A stretch of DNA of 13,851 bases from NCBI GenBank assembly GCA_002450905.1, contig DKAT01000074.1, forward strand, positions 139 to 13,989. Direction: 5' to 3'. The notes below the pieces were generated by a model. The model was not told the DNA's origin and searched no databases. It was given only the letters and a program-made list of their open reading frames with translations. Positions 7,482 through 13,851 of the stretch are shown in pieces; the stretch's first letter is position 1; each line of letters opens with the position of its first letter. This DNA comes from Spirochaetia bacterium UBA6919. Its GTDB lineage: Bacteria; Spirochaetota; UBA6919. A program made the translations under genes and the position numbers.

Positions 7482-8996
7482 ATGAGAAAGATTTATTTAA
7501 AGTTCAGAAAGTCAAATATCCTTCTGACAGCGTCAATTTTCTATATTCCAATCAGCATTGCTCTCTATTATGGTATTCCAGGGTTTGGTATCTATTTTCT
7601 ATATCCAATAATTATTCCAATTATCTATATTTTAAGCTATTCCCTTAAAAAAATAAGTGATTATATCGATATTCTCCTACTAGAACATATTTCTAATATA
7701 CAAAAATATTCATTTTATTCTCTGACTTACCCATCTTACAAGTTTGTGGATGTATTTCGCGCAGTGGAAAACTATTGTAATAAGTTTACAAATCATATTA
7801 AGATCCTTTCCGTGCATGGAGAAGATTTAAACAATATTTGTAATAGCAATTTTGCCTACGATTATGATGGATCAGGTGGAGGGAAGGTTCAAACTCCTGA
7901 AATGCTTTCCTGGGCAGTTGATTATAAACAGGATCTTTTTTTCCCTGAAGACCTCTTTTATGTTATCCCATCGGGCGATAATCAGAATGACACAATTATT
8001 TTACGGATAAAATATCAATACACTACTTCTGAAGCAATCATTGAGTACACCGTTAAGAACCCGGAGACTGCTGATCAGATAAAACAGGAGATCAATCAAT
8101 ATTCTCACGAGAAGAGTATATATAAGAATAAGGTGCTTGAAGTATCTGTGGAACGGGAAATATCCGATGAATTGGGTGAAATCGAACAGCCAGTCCAGCT
8201 TAAGATTAATTTCAAAACGATTATTCCAATTCAGGATGATGATATTATTTTGGATAAAGAAATACAAGAAATGATCCAGCGAAATGTCTTTGATTATCAC
8301 GAAAAAAGAGATATCTTTCTAAAACATGGTCTTCCAGCCAAGAAAGCAATACTATTCTTTGGGCCACCGGGAACGGGAAAAACTTTTACGTCTCAATATA
8401 TTTATAATAAATTAAAAAATATCACAACGATAGTCGTAACAGGAAGTTCTTTGGGACGTATAAAATCCGTTTGTAATCTAGCCCATGTCCTACAGCCCTC
8501 ACTTGTAATTATTGAAGATGTGGATCTTATCTTCACATCAAGGGAGATTAATATGTATAGCTCAGCCCTTGGAGATTTCATGGATGAACTAGATGGCTTT
8601 CAGAAAGACGATGCAGTAATATTTATTTTAACAACAAATGCTATAGAGAGACTAGAACCCGCAATTAAAGACAGACCAGGACGGATCAGTCAATGTATAT
8701 ATTTCGCTCCCCCAGGAAACTCCTTAAGGGAACGTTATATAAAGAAATATATTAAAATATATGATTATAATGATCTCAATATAAAAGAAATCATTGAAAT
8801 GACCAAGGGAGCCAGCCAGGCATTTTTAAAAGAATTGATTCAAAGAGCTGTTCATTTCTCCATCGAAGAGAATCAATTTACTACTGAGAAAGTTAAGATA
8901 AATAATCATCATTTTTCTAAAGCCCTTAAGGAAATCATCCACTTTGATAATTCTTCAACAAATCTCATCCTCGGTTATCAAAAGGATATTTTATAA
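7482..8996 (+). CDS. membrane-anchored classical AAA+ ATPase
   Basis: The predicted protein has 504 residues. Residues about 12-55 are hydrophobic, with two likely membrane helices in a hairpin (around 12-30 and 33-55). The middle part (about 60-265) has no recognised domain. The AAA+ module follows: Walker A GPPGTGKT (294-301), Walker B LVIIEDVD (341-348), then sensor 1 and second region of homology TTNAIERLEPAIKDRPGR (384-401) with arginine-finger candidates Arg398 and Arg401, and a lid segment GASQAFLKELIQRA (443-456). The second region of homology places it in the classical AAA clade (FtsH, Bcs1, Cdc48 and relatives), so it probably forms a hexamer that remodels or extracts proteins. No protease motif (HExxH) is present, so it is not FtsH. 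The membrane-then-AAA order recalls Bcs1, but no specific Bcs1 domain is recognised. AAGG at 7474-7477 precedes the ATG. It is divergent from opp and followed by the EF-hand protein gene. Confidence 0.88.
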   Translation: MRKIYLKFRKSNILLTASIFYIPISIALYYGIPGFGIYFLYPIIIPIIYILSYSLKKISDYIDILLLEHISNIQKYSFYSLTYPSYKFVDVFRAVENYCNKFTNHIKILSVHGEDLNNICNSNFAYDYDGSGGGKVQTPEMLSWAVDYKQDLFFPEDLFYVIPSGDNQNDTIILRIKYQYTTSEAIIEYTVKNPETADQIKQEINQYSHEKSIYKNKVLEVSVEREISDELGEIEQPVQLKINFKTIIPIQDDDIILDKEIQEMIQRNVFDYHEKRDIFLKHGLPAKKAILFFGPPGTGKTFTSQYIYNKLKNITTIVVTGSSLGRIKSVCNLAHVLQPSLVIIEDVDLIFTSREINMYSSALGDFMDELDGFQKDDAVIFILTTNAIERLEPAIKDRPGRISQCIYFAPPGNSLRERYIKKYIKIYDYNDLNIKEIIEMTKGASQAFLKELIQRAVHFSIEENQFTTEKVKINNHHFSKALKEIIHFDNSSTNLILGYQKDIL

Positions 8997-8998
8997 CT

Positions 8999-9019
8999 AT
9001 AAATAATTAAATTATTTAT
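8999..9019. terminator. AT-only palindrome just after the ATPase stop codon (possible weak terminator)
   Basis: ATAAATAATT at 8999-9008 and AATTATTTAT at 9010-9019 are exact reverse complements around a single central A. The dyad starts two bases after the TAA stop. An all-A/T stem is weak and no clean U-tract follows, so termination is uncertain; transcript 3' protection or a protein-binding site are alternatives. Confidence 0.3.
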
Positions 9020-9040
9020 GTATGCTAAATTTTAAATAAC

Positions 9041-9068
9041 TTGAAATATGATTTTTTTATTATATATT
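9041..9068 (+). promoter_or_regulatory. possible sigma70-type promoter for the EF-hand protein gene
   Basis: TTGAAA at 9041-9046 and TATATT at 9063-9068 are 16 bases apart and end 32 bases before the chosen start codon. The match is fair, but the surrounding sequence is nearly all A and T, so false matches are easy. Confidence 0.35.
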
Positions 9069-9100
9069 TTCCCAGAACTATTTTTAATGGAGACAATCAA

Positions 9101-10357
9101 ATGAATCGTTATATCGTTTTTATATTAACTATTATTCTCATCACAATAGGAATGCAGACAACATCATCGAGTTTTTCCCAATCCTCACAGGAAGAGAAGA
9201 TGAAAGAAATGGTAATCGCCTTTCAAAACAGCAATTTCAAAAAAGCAGAATACCTTGCCCATGACCTTCTCATCAGTAATCGTTATAATTCTAAAGCTAA
9301 TTTAATTGCTGCCCTATGTTTATATAAAAAATCCATGCACAATTTGTTTGAAGATTTCAGAACCATCTCTCGTGGTATAGTGAATGGTGGTTTTAATAGA
9401 AGATTTCTCCGCTGGACAATGACGGATAACGAAAAAAAACTCGATGAAGTAGAGCTTTATTTGTCCAGATCAGCAATGGATAAAAATATATCATTAGAAC
9501 TCAATCTGGCTGAGCTCCGCGTAGATTGGAATAGAAATGGTCGAATTGACGAAAGAGATATGCTCTTATTCCAAATCGAGAAAGATGCCAATGGACGGAC
9601 TATTCCAGAAAATGATCCCAGAAGAAAACCCACTTTCCGCTTTGACCATGGTGATATTTATTGGGCAAGAGCATTTGTCGCATTCCAGAGAAGCTTCATA
9701 AATCTTTTGATTGCCTATGACTATCCTAAAATGAGTCTGAATGAAATAGAAAGAGCTCTTGGCAGAAGAAAAGATGCTCCCACTGTCCTTACATTTAAAT
9801 TGAGAGATAAAAATATTGTCCACAAAGCAAAACAACTGATACTCGATGGATTATCCTATGCTGACAAATCAAGAGAACTATACCTTGAGGAAACAGACGA
9901 TGACAGAGAATGGCTTCCCAACCCCCGTCAGAAAAATCATCCCATGCCCCTCCCGGTAGATGAGCAATTATACGAAACCTGGAAAGTAATTATAAGAGAT
10001 TTACAGAATTTAGTAAATGGCAAAGAAGGCTTAAGCTTAGCTGAACTACTTACCCTCGGTTATAAGAAAAAATGGTGGGAAGGTAAAAAACTCCCCGGGG
10101 GATATATAAATATCGGAAAACTATTAAATGAACCAGCTGATATTGTACTGGACTTAAAAGAAATTGATAAATTATTAGATGAAAAAAATCCGGGTGAGAG
10201 TTTTGAAAAGGTCTTCAAATTAGTCCTTGGGGATAAATTTACAATGGAAATGAAAAAATCACCGATAATAAGCCAATTCCGTAGGATGAAACAGGAAGTT
10301 GAAGGGGGAAAGGAATCTTTTGAACGTAAATTAAGATATCTATTCTGGCTGAACTAG
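9101..10357 (+). CDS. exported protein with EF-hand-type calcium loop and TPR-like N-terminus, unknown function
   Basis: The predicted protein has 418 residues. I chose the ATG at 9101 because GGAGA at 9089-9093 lies seven bases upstream and because it places a signal peptide (hydrophobic residues about 4-18, then SSFSQ as a plausible cleavage region) at the N-terminus; the frame is open back to a TTG at 9041. Residues about 31-80 form helix pairs (AFQNSNFKKAEYLAHDLL, then ANLIAALCLYKKS) that look like one or two TPR-type units. Residues 142-153, DWNRNGRIDERD, match the 12-residue EF-hand loop with D, N, N, G, I, D and D at positions 1, 3, 5, 6, 8, 9 and 12; Asp at 12 instead of Glu is typical of dockerin-like loops. 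The block NDPRRKPTFRFDHGDIYWARAF (171-192) follows. The rest is helical with no catalytic motif I recognise. It lies 104 bases after the AAA+ ATPase gene on the same strand. Confidence 0.8.
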   Translation: MNRYIVFILTIILITIGMQTTSSSFSQSSQEEKMKEMVIAFQNSNFKKAEYLAHDLLISNRYNSKANLIAALCLYKKSMHNLFEDFRTISRGIVNGGFNRRFLRWTMTDNEKKLDEVELYLSRSAMDKNISLELNLAELRVDWNRNGRIDERDMLLFQIEKDANGRTIPENDPRRKPTFRFDHGDIYWARAFVAFQRSFINLLIAYDYPKMSLNEIERALGRRKDAPTVLTFKLRDKNIVHKAKQLILDGLSYADKSRELYLEETDDDREWLPNPRQKNHPMPLPVDEQLYETWKVIIRDLQNLVNGKEGLSLAELLTLGYKKKWWEGKKLPGGYINIGKLLNEPADIVLDLKEIDKLLDEKNPGESFEKVFKLVLGDKFTMEMKKSPIISQFRRMKQEVEGGKESFERKLRYLFWLN

Positions 10358-10388
10358 AATATTAGAAACAAAAATAGCATCAGAAATT

Positions 10389-10404
10389 ATTATAAGATTA
10401 TAAT
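10389..10404. terminator. short AT hairpin downstream of the EF-hand protein gene
   Basis: ATTATAA at 10389-10395 and TTATAAT at 10398-10404 are exact reverse complements separated by GA, about 30 bases after the stop codon. The stem has no G or C and the loop is only two bases, so it is at best a weak rho-independent terminator. Confidence 0.2.
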
Positions 10405-10450
10405 GAATGCATAATTTATCACCAATCAACCTCCTCATAGCCAAAACACA

Positions 10451-10516
10451 GGAGAAAGACAGGACAATCACAGGAGAAGTATGGGAAAATCATCGGAAAA
10501 ACAATAGAGAAATTTT
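10451..10516. repeat. 11-base tandem repeat tract (right copy, six degenerate units)
   Basis: Six consecutive units begin at 10451, 10462, 10473, 10484, 10495 and 10506, each exactly 11 bases apart: GGAGAAAGACA, GGACAATCACA, GGAGAAGTATG, GGAAAATCATC, GGAAAAACAAT and AGAGAAATTTT. The shared core is GGAgAA followed by a variable TCAtA-like tail. The same unit and period occur at 18-50. The tract lies in gene-free DNA between two convergent genes. The period is close to one DNA helical turn, so protein binding or intrinsic curvature is possible; it may equally be an expanding satellite without function. Confidence 0.65.
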
Positions 10517-10572
10517 CAGAATATTTACAGCCCCTTCGCCCGAAAATCATTCACATCCATAAATTCGTAGGC

Positions 10573-10588
10573 CAAGGCTTCAGCCTTG
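10573..10588. repeat. CAAGGCT/AGCCTTG palindrome, likely part of an interspersed intergenic element
   Basis: CAAGGCT at 10573-10579 and AGCCTTG at 10582-10588 form a perfect seven-base stem with a two-base loop, GC-richer than its surroundings. Nearby are ACTC/GAGT (around 10610) and GTCTA/TAGAC (around 10622-10642) half-sites, giving a structured block at about 10560-10650. Many bacterial genomes carry interspersed intergenic repeats built on an 'AAGGCT..AGCCTT' core, and this looks like one. The stem could also help terminate transcription from either side. Confidence 0.45.
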
Positions 10589-10702
10589 CATTAAGACAGT
10601 AACACTCTGTTGAGTTTGTCGGTCTACCAAATATTGTTAGACTTGGTAATTACATCAATCCAAAAAATATCATCCCTAATTTAACTAATCACTTACAAAT
10701 TC

Positions 10703-10822
10703 TTAATAATTTCTATTTCAGATAAGGATTTGACTATATCCACCGTTTCAGGACTCACAGTGATGACCTCTAATTAATCGGATAAATTATTCCGGGGCGT
10801 CCAGATTGTTGATATCGTTGTT
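10703..10822 (-). pseudogene. decayed copy of the 3' end of the neighbouring restriction-modification gene
   Basis: This stretch aligns collinearly with 11341-11462, the last 40 or so codons of the Type ISP-like gene. About four in five bases match in the outer parts, and the middle is more diverged. Read on the minus strand it encodes EVITVSPETVDIVKSLSEIEII followed by KNL and a stop; 18 of those 22 residues equal the intact QVITVS...ELEII end. Upstream, NNDINNLDAPE matches NDPNNLDDPE, but then a TAA replaces the tyrosine codon and two bases are missing relative to the intact gene, so the frame is broken. It directly abuts the stop codon of the DUF4345-like gene (10821). It is the only part of a second copy visible here. 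Confidence 0.82.
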
Positions 10823-11210
10823 ATTCTTTATATTTAATTAAACAATATAAACATATAAGTCCAATTACTATTTCAATGATACAAACATAAATTAGATCAT
10901 TTACAGGCATTCCGTCTAATATCATGCTCAGAATCCGGGAAATTCCGTACGAAAGGTACATTACTGTTGAAAGCACAATCGATGTATAGGTTAGTCTTTT
11001 AACAAAAGCACCTGAGATAATTAAAATCCCTATGATGAATAATGAGCCCCCTGAAGCTCTGATTTCATTCAGTAAATTAATCTGTCCGCCTAGATTTATC
11101 TGATTAAGAGCATAAAATTGCACAGGAATTATCAGGGAGGCAAGTCCCACTATTGCACCGATTAAACCGGAAATGATCAGTACAATTTTTAATAATTTTG
11201 AATCTTTCAT
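10821..11210 (-). CDS. DUF4345-like four-helix membrane protein
   Basis: The predicted protein has 129 residues. AAGGAA lies six bases before the ATG at 11210. Four hydrophobic segments are visible at about 7-29, 50-68, 72-92 and 103-124. The run NLLNEIRASGGSLFIIGILIISGAF resembles the DUF4345 family, in which a short N-E-x-R-x-x-G-G motif lies between the first and second helices. That family has no established biochemical function. The gene starts 12 bases after the stop codon of the HicB-like micro-ORF and lies on the same strand as the restriction-modification gene, so read-through from that gene is likely. Its last codons touch the decayed R-M copy, which suggests rearrangement at this point. 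The gene itself looks intact. Confidence 0.7.
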   Translation of the reverse strand: MKDSKLLKIVLIISGLIGAIVGLASLIIPVQFYALNQINLGGQINLLNEIRASGGSLFIIGILIISGAFVKRLTYTSIVLSTVMYLSYGISRILSMILDGMPVNDLIYVCIIEIVIGLICLYCLIKYKE

Positions 11211-11222
11211 GGTATTTCCTTA

Positions 11223-11327
11223 TTAAAATGATGATTTTTTAAACTTTAAAATACATATTAGGTCTTCTGGAATTGAATGCTTTAGACCCCTTTCTTCTGC
11301 TTTGTGGACAATGACTTTCAGTTTCAT
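11223..11327 (-). CDS. 34-codon micro-ORF resembling a truncated HicB-family antitoxin N-terminus
   Basis: The ATG at 11327 begins directly after the TAA of the restriction-modification gene (no intervening base). GAGGAG at 11334-11339, inside that gene's last codons, sits six bases upstream, an excellent ribosome binding site that implies coupled translation. The peptide begins MKLKVIVHKAEERG and continues LKHSIPEDLIC. It aligns without gaps to the common HicB start 'MKLKVIVHxAEEGGYWAEVPALPGC', with the proline and cysteine in register. After that point it reads ILKFKKSSF and stops, whereas a full HicB runs beyond 70 residues. I read it as the remnant of a hicB-like gene cut by a deletion or frameshift, or a small peptide still made from it. 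No hicA toxin is visible. Family assignment is by eye. Confidence 0.45.
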   Translation of the reverse strand: MKLKVIVHKAEERGLKHSIPEDLICILKFKKSSF

Positions 11328-13851
11328 TTATTTCTCCTCATCAATGATTTCTAATTCAGGTAAGGATTTCACTATATCCACCGTTTCGAGACTGACGGTG
11401 ATCACCTGTCCAATGAGTCTTACAATATATTCCGGGTCGTCGAGGTTGTTTGGGTCGTTCACGATGCCACTTCGTTTGTCGGTTTTGATCTGGTATTGGT
11501 CAATGACCCATTCGAGGGCGGAACGATTTCCCAATCGGTAATGGAAGCTCTCTTTGGGGATACCTTTGAGGGTTAAAAAAGAATTATAGACGATTTCGGA
11601 TTTATCTTTGGAGAGTTTCATCTTTTCCACGCGGTAGTTTAAGGGTTCGTCGGGGTTTTCAATGTGATTTAGGGGATAGGGTTTCTGGTTTTCGTAGTGG
11701 ATGTGGATTTCGGATAAACGTTTTCCCGCTTTGGAGAATCCCCAGAAGTCTTTCACAAAGGGGATCCGTGGGAGTTCCCTTTTTAAATTGGCTTGATACT
11801 TATTTCGGTATTCGGGGTGGTGAAGGAGTCCGTAGATATAATAGAAGATATCCCATTTGGTGAGAGTTTTGTCGTTATAATTCATTTGATAGTGGGACAA
11901 TGCCCAGTCGGTGATGTTTTCTTTGCGGTTATTCCCGTTCTCGTCGTAAGTGTAGAAGGGGAAGCACTGGGAATCGCCTGTTAAATGTAAATCAGGTATA
12001 GTATTTGTCATAAGGCAGTGAAATGGTTTTACGTTTCCAACAGCTACTAAACAGATGACCTGATTTTCCTCTTCGGTTTGGTGGGTGGGGAAGATTTTGG
12101 GGAAAACATAGACTCTTTCAACAAATGAGCGATCAAAGTATACAAAGGTTTTATTGTAAGGACGATATATCGATGATCTAATTTTATGTTCAGAATATTC
12201 AGTATGTCGGATACCTTTTAAATTGTTTTTTAAACCTTCACTCCAGCTTATTTTATGATCATCGTATTGGACAAAGTTATCTACTTTAATCGATTTATCG
12301 GACTGTCGTTCCCATTTAAAGACCTGGTCATTATAGAAATCAATGGTTGTCTTCATATTTTTTTCTAATAGGATATCATTATAATTATAGCACCATGCAT
12401 CTCTGCATGTTGCAACTCCCCGACCAAAAGATTTAAATAGCGTATTATTTGATTGAGATTTAGATGATTTCGCTTCTTTAGTGCCCATCGGGATGAATTG
12501 ATCGAAGTCGTTGTCCAGTCCCTCGGTGAGCCAGGTGTGTTTCTGGTTGGGTGTGATTTCTTTCCAGTCTAATTTATAATAAGTTTGAGCCTTATCAATG
12601 ATTTTAAATTTCTCTTCACGGGTTGATTTCCAATCGGCTTCGTTATAGTATATCTTATGATCTGTATAATTTTTTCCTTTAATAAAATACGTTACACAAA
12701 TACCTACCATTGCAGATAAGCCGAAGATTGTGTGTTTCTCTCCTATTGGAATACCGTCTCGCATAGAATCTTTACGGACATTTCCTTTTAAATCAATTGA
12801 ATATATACGATTGAAATCTTTTGCCAGATGTTGTCTCATCCCATCAAATGCCACACTATCGATGAAACTGTTGTTGGTGACATAGGCGATGATCCCCTCC
12901 TTACCAATTCTATCGCTTGCCCATCGGATGGCTTTCACATAAGGATCAGATAGGGCATTTTTATTCGTTGCCTTGGAATCCTTTGCATAGGTGTTGGATA
13001 CCCGTTTGTCCAGTACAGTATATCGACGGTTCTTGTTGTTGTCGTTTTCATTCTGCTGATTGGCGTTGTAGGGTGGATTCCCCAGGATAACATAGATGGG
13101 AGTGTCCTTCTGCTTATTGACCCTCTGGGTATTCTCTTTGGAAAAGAAATCGGGCTGGTGGTCTTCGGAGAGTTCAAAGGTATCCACAAGGCAGATCCCG
13201 TCAAAGGGTTTGTAGTCCACAGTAATGTCGTAATATTCATGCTCGATGTTCATGGAGGCTATGTAATAGGGGAGGAGCATCACCTCGTTGCAGTGGAGCT
13301 CGGATTTGTACTTATGGGGTAGTCGGGATTTCTTGATCTCCTGCATCACTCGAATAATAAAGTTCCCTGTCCCAACGAATGGATCAAGGATGTGCACTCC
13401 ATCGTCATTTAAAGATTTGCCAAACTCCTTTTGGAGGATGTCTTCCACACTCCTCACCATGAAATCGACAATAGGTTGGGGGGTGTAGACAATCCCGTGG
13501 GTGTCCGCCACTTTCACAGAGAATCCCTGAAAGAACTTTTCGTACACGCTGTTTAAGAAGCCCTGTTTCTGGGAATAGTCTTCGATGGTGCCGGCGGTGG
13601 TCTCGATGGCGGTGTAATATCGGTCCAGTCCCTTTAAAAACTCCCCTCGGCTGAAGGATTGGGAGGTTAAGGCGTCAATGACCTTCTCTATTTCATGGGC
13701 AATGATATTTCGTTTGGAGAAATCCGGGTTGTTAAAGACTTTTCGGAAGAGACGCTCGGTTAAAAGATGTTGGATAAGCATTTCTTCGACGGCATACTCC
13801 GATAGATTGGGATTGATGGACTGTTTACAGAGGATCATAAAATCGTCAAAC
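11328..13851 (-). CDS. Type ISP-like restriction-modification enzyme, C-terminal part (coupler, N6-adenine methyltransferase, target recognition), truncated by the window edge
   Basis: About 840 residues are visible. The frame is open through the right edge (FDDF precedes the first visible Met at 13838), so that ATG is probably internal and the gene continues beyond 13851. Numbering from that Met: NINP-like coupler block NPNLSEYAVEEMLIQHLLTERLF (about 9-31), methyltransferase motif X region YTPQPIVDFMVRS (118-130), motif I DPFVGTGNF (152-160, SAM binding), LHCNEVMLLPYYIASMNIEHEYY (181-203), and motif IV NPPY (254-257), catalytic for adenine-N6 methylation. Residues 300-350 continue the methylase core and the remainder is the expected target-recognition region. 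Type ISP enzymes (LlaGI, LlaBIII) carry an Mrr-like nuclease and RecA-type translocase N-terminal to this; those parts would lie outside the window. Bases about 12000-12860 are much more AT-rich than the gene's ends, suggesting mosaic origin. A micro-ORF and the DUF4345-like gene follow. Confidence 0.92.
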   Translation of the reverse strand, partial: FDDFMILCKQSINPNLSEYAVEEMLIQHLLTERLFRKVFNNPDFSKRNIIAHEIEKVIDALTSQSFSRGEFLKGLDRYYTAIETTAGTIEDYSQKQGFLNSVYEKFFQGFSVKVADTHGIVYTPQPIVDFMVRSVEDILQKEFGKSLNDDGVHILDPFVGTGNFIIRVMQEIKKSRLPHKYKSELHCNEVMLLPYYIASMNIEHEYYDITVDYKPFDGICLVDTFELSEDHQPDFFSKENTQRVNKQKDTPIYVILGNPPYNANQQNENDNNKNRRYTVLDKRVSNTYAKDSKATNKNALSDPYVKAIRWASDRIGKEGIIAYVTNNSFIDSVAFDGMRQHLAKDFNRIYSIDLKGNVRKDSMRDGIPIGEKHTIFGLSAMVGICVTYFIKGKNYTDHKIYYNEADWKSTREEKFKIIDKAQTYYKLDWKEITPNQKHTWLTEGLDNDFDQFIPMGTKEAKSSKSQSNNTLFKSFGRGVATCRDAWCYNYNDILLEKNMKTTIDFYNDQVFKWERQSDKSIKVDNFVQYDDHKISWSEGLKNNLKGIRHTEYSEHKIRSSIYRPYNKTFVYFDRSFVERVYVFPKIFPTHQTEEENQVICLVAVGNVKPFHCLMTNTIPDLHLTGDSQCFPFYTYDENGNNRKENITDWALSHYQMNYNDKTLTKWDIFYYIYGLLHHPEYRNKYQANLKRELPRIPFVKDFWGFSKAGKRLSEIHIHYENQKPYPLNHIENPDEPLNYRVEKMKLSKDKSEIVYNSFLTLKGIPKESFHYRLGNRSALEWVIDQYQIKTDKRSGIVNDPNNLDDPEYIVRLIGQVITVSLETVDIVKSLPELEIIDEEK

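Noticed and set aside
9041..9100. Alternative TTG start 20 codons upstream for the EF-hand protein
   Set aside because: GGAGA is placed correctly for the ATG at 9101, which yields a clean signal peptide; the TTG would bury it behind 20 residues and overlaps the likely promoter.
10821..11327. A transposon carrying the DUF4345-like gene between the two R-M 3' ends
   Set aside because: No terminal inverted repeats, transposase or target duplication are visible; the two R-M ends are direct-orientation homologues, which fits recombination or duplication better.
13836..13838. ATG at 13838 as the true start of the restriction-modification gene
   Set aside because: The frame continues open to the window edge, and the preceding residues FDDF fit the family's coupler segment, so this Met is probably internal.
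1..13851. CRISPR array, tRNA or rRNA genes
   Set aside because: No regularly spaced direct repeats of CRISPR size, no cloverleaf-like GC-rich blocks and no rRNA-like conserved stretches were seen on either strand.

Overview
The window comes from an AT-rich bacterial genome. Much of the opp region and most intergenic sequence is only about one-quarter to one-third G+C by eye. The cell is probably Gram-negative: there is a large extracytoplasmic solute-binding protein, a small lipoprotein candidate, a SoxY-like exported protein and a secreted EF-hand protein. I cannot name the taxon. The long YejE-like permease and the secreted EF-hand/TPR-like protein would suit an uncultivated spirochaete-like or other deep didermal lineage, but that is a guess. 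No rRNA, tRNA, CRISPR array or recognisable transposase was seen.

Layout. (1) Positions 1-1196, minus strand: a short 11-base tandem repeat, an orphan SoxY-like membrane-anchored protein, a tiny lipoprotein candidate and about 430 bases of non-coding DNA. (2) Positions 1197-7236, minus strand: a tight four-gene operon for a peptide-type ABC importer, in the transcribed order OppC-like permease, solute-binding protein, OppB-like permease, and a second YejE/OppC-like permease carrying an insertion of about 330 residues. No ATPase subunit lies in the window. (3) Positions 7237-7481: a divergent intergenic region with a perfect 20-base dyad and a near-consensus promoter facing right. (4) Positions 7482-10357, plus strand: a membrane-anchored classical AAA+ ATPase followed by an exported protein with a clear EF-hand-type calcium loop. 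(5) Positions 10358-10822: a gene-free accessory stretch holding a second tract of the same 11-base tandem repeat, a CAAGGCT/AGCCTTG palindrome and a decayed copy of the 3' end of a restriction-modification gene. (6) Positions 10821-13851, minus strand: the C-terminal two-thirds or so of a Type ISP-like restriction-modification enzyme running off the right edge, then a 34-codon HicB-like micro-ORF starting directly after its stop codon, then a four-helix DUF4345-like membrane protein.

How the parts work together. The opp genes should form the membrane and binding parts of one or two peptide importers that borrow ATPases encoded elsewhere. The AAA+/EF-hand pair may be co-transcribed, but each gene has its own plausible promoter. 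The right end is a defence and accessory region. The intact methyltransferase/target-recognition gene sits beside a fossil of a second copy and a truncated antitoxin-like ORF. Its central part, around the expected target-recognition domain, is much more AT-rich than its flanks, as expected if specificity had been swapped by recombination. The most unusual items are the coiled-coil permease insertion, the R-M fossil with its coupled micro-ORF, and the 11-base repeat found at two sites about 10 kb apart.
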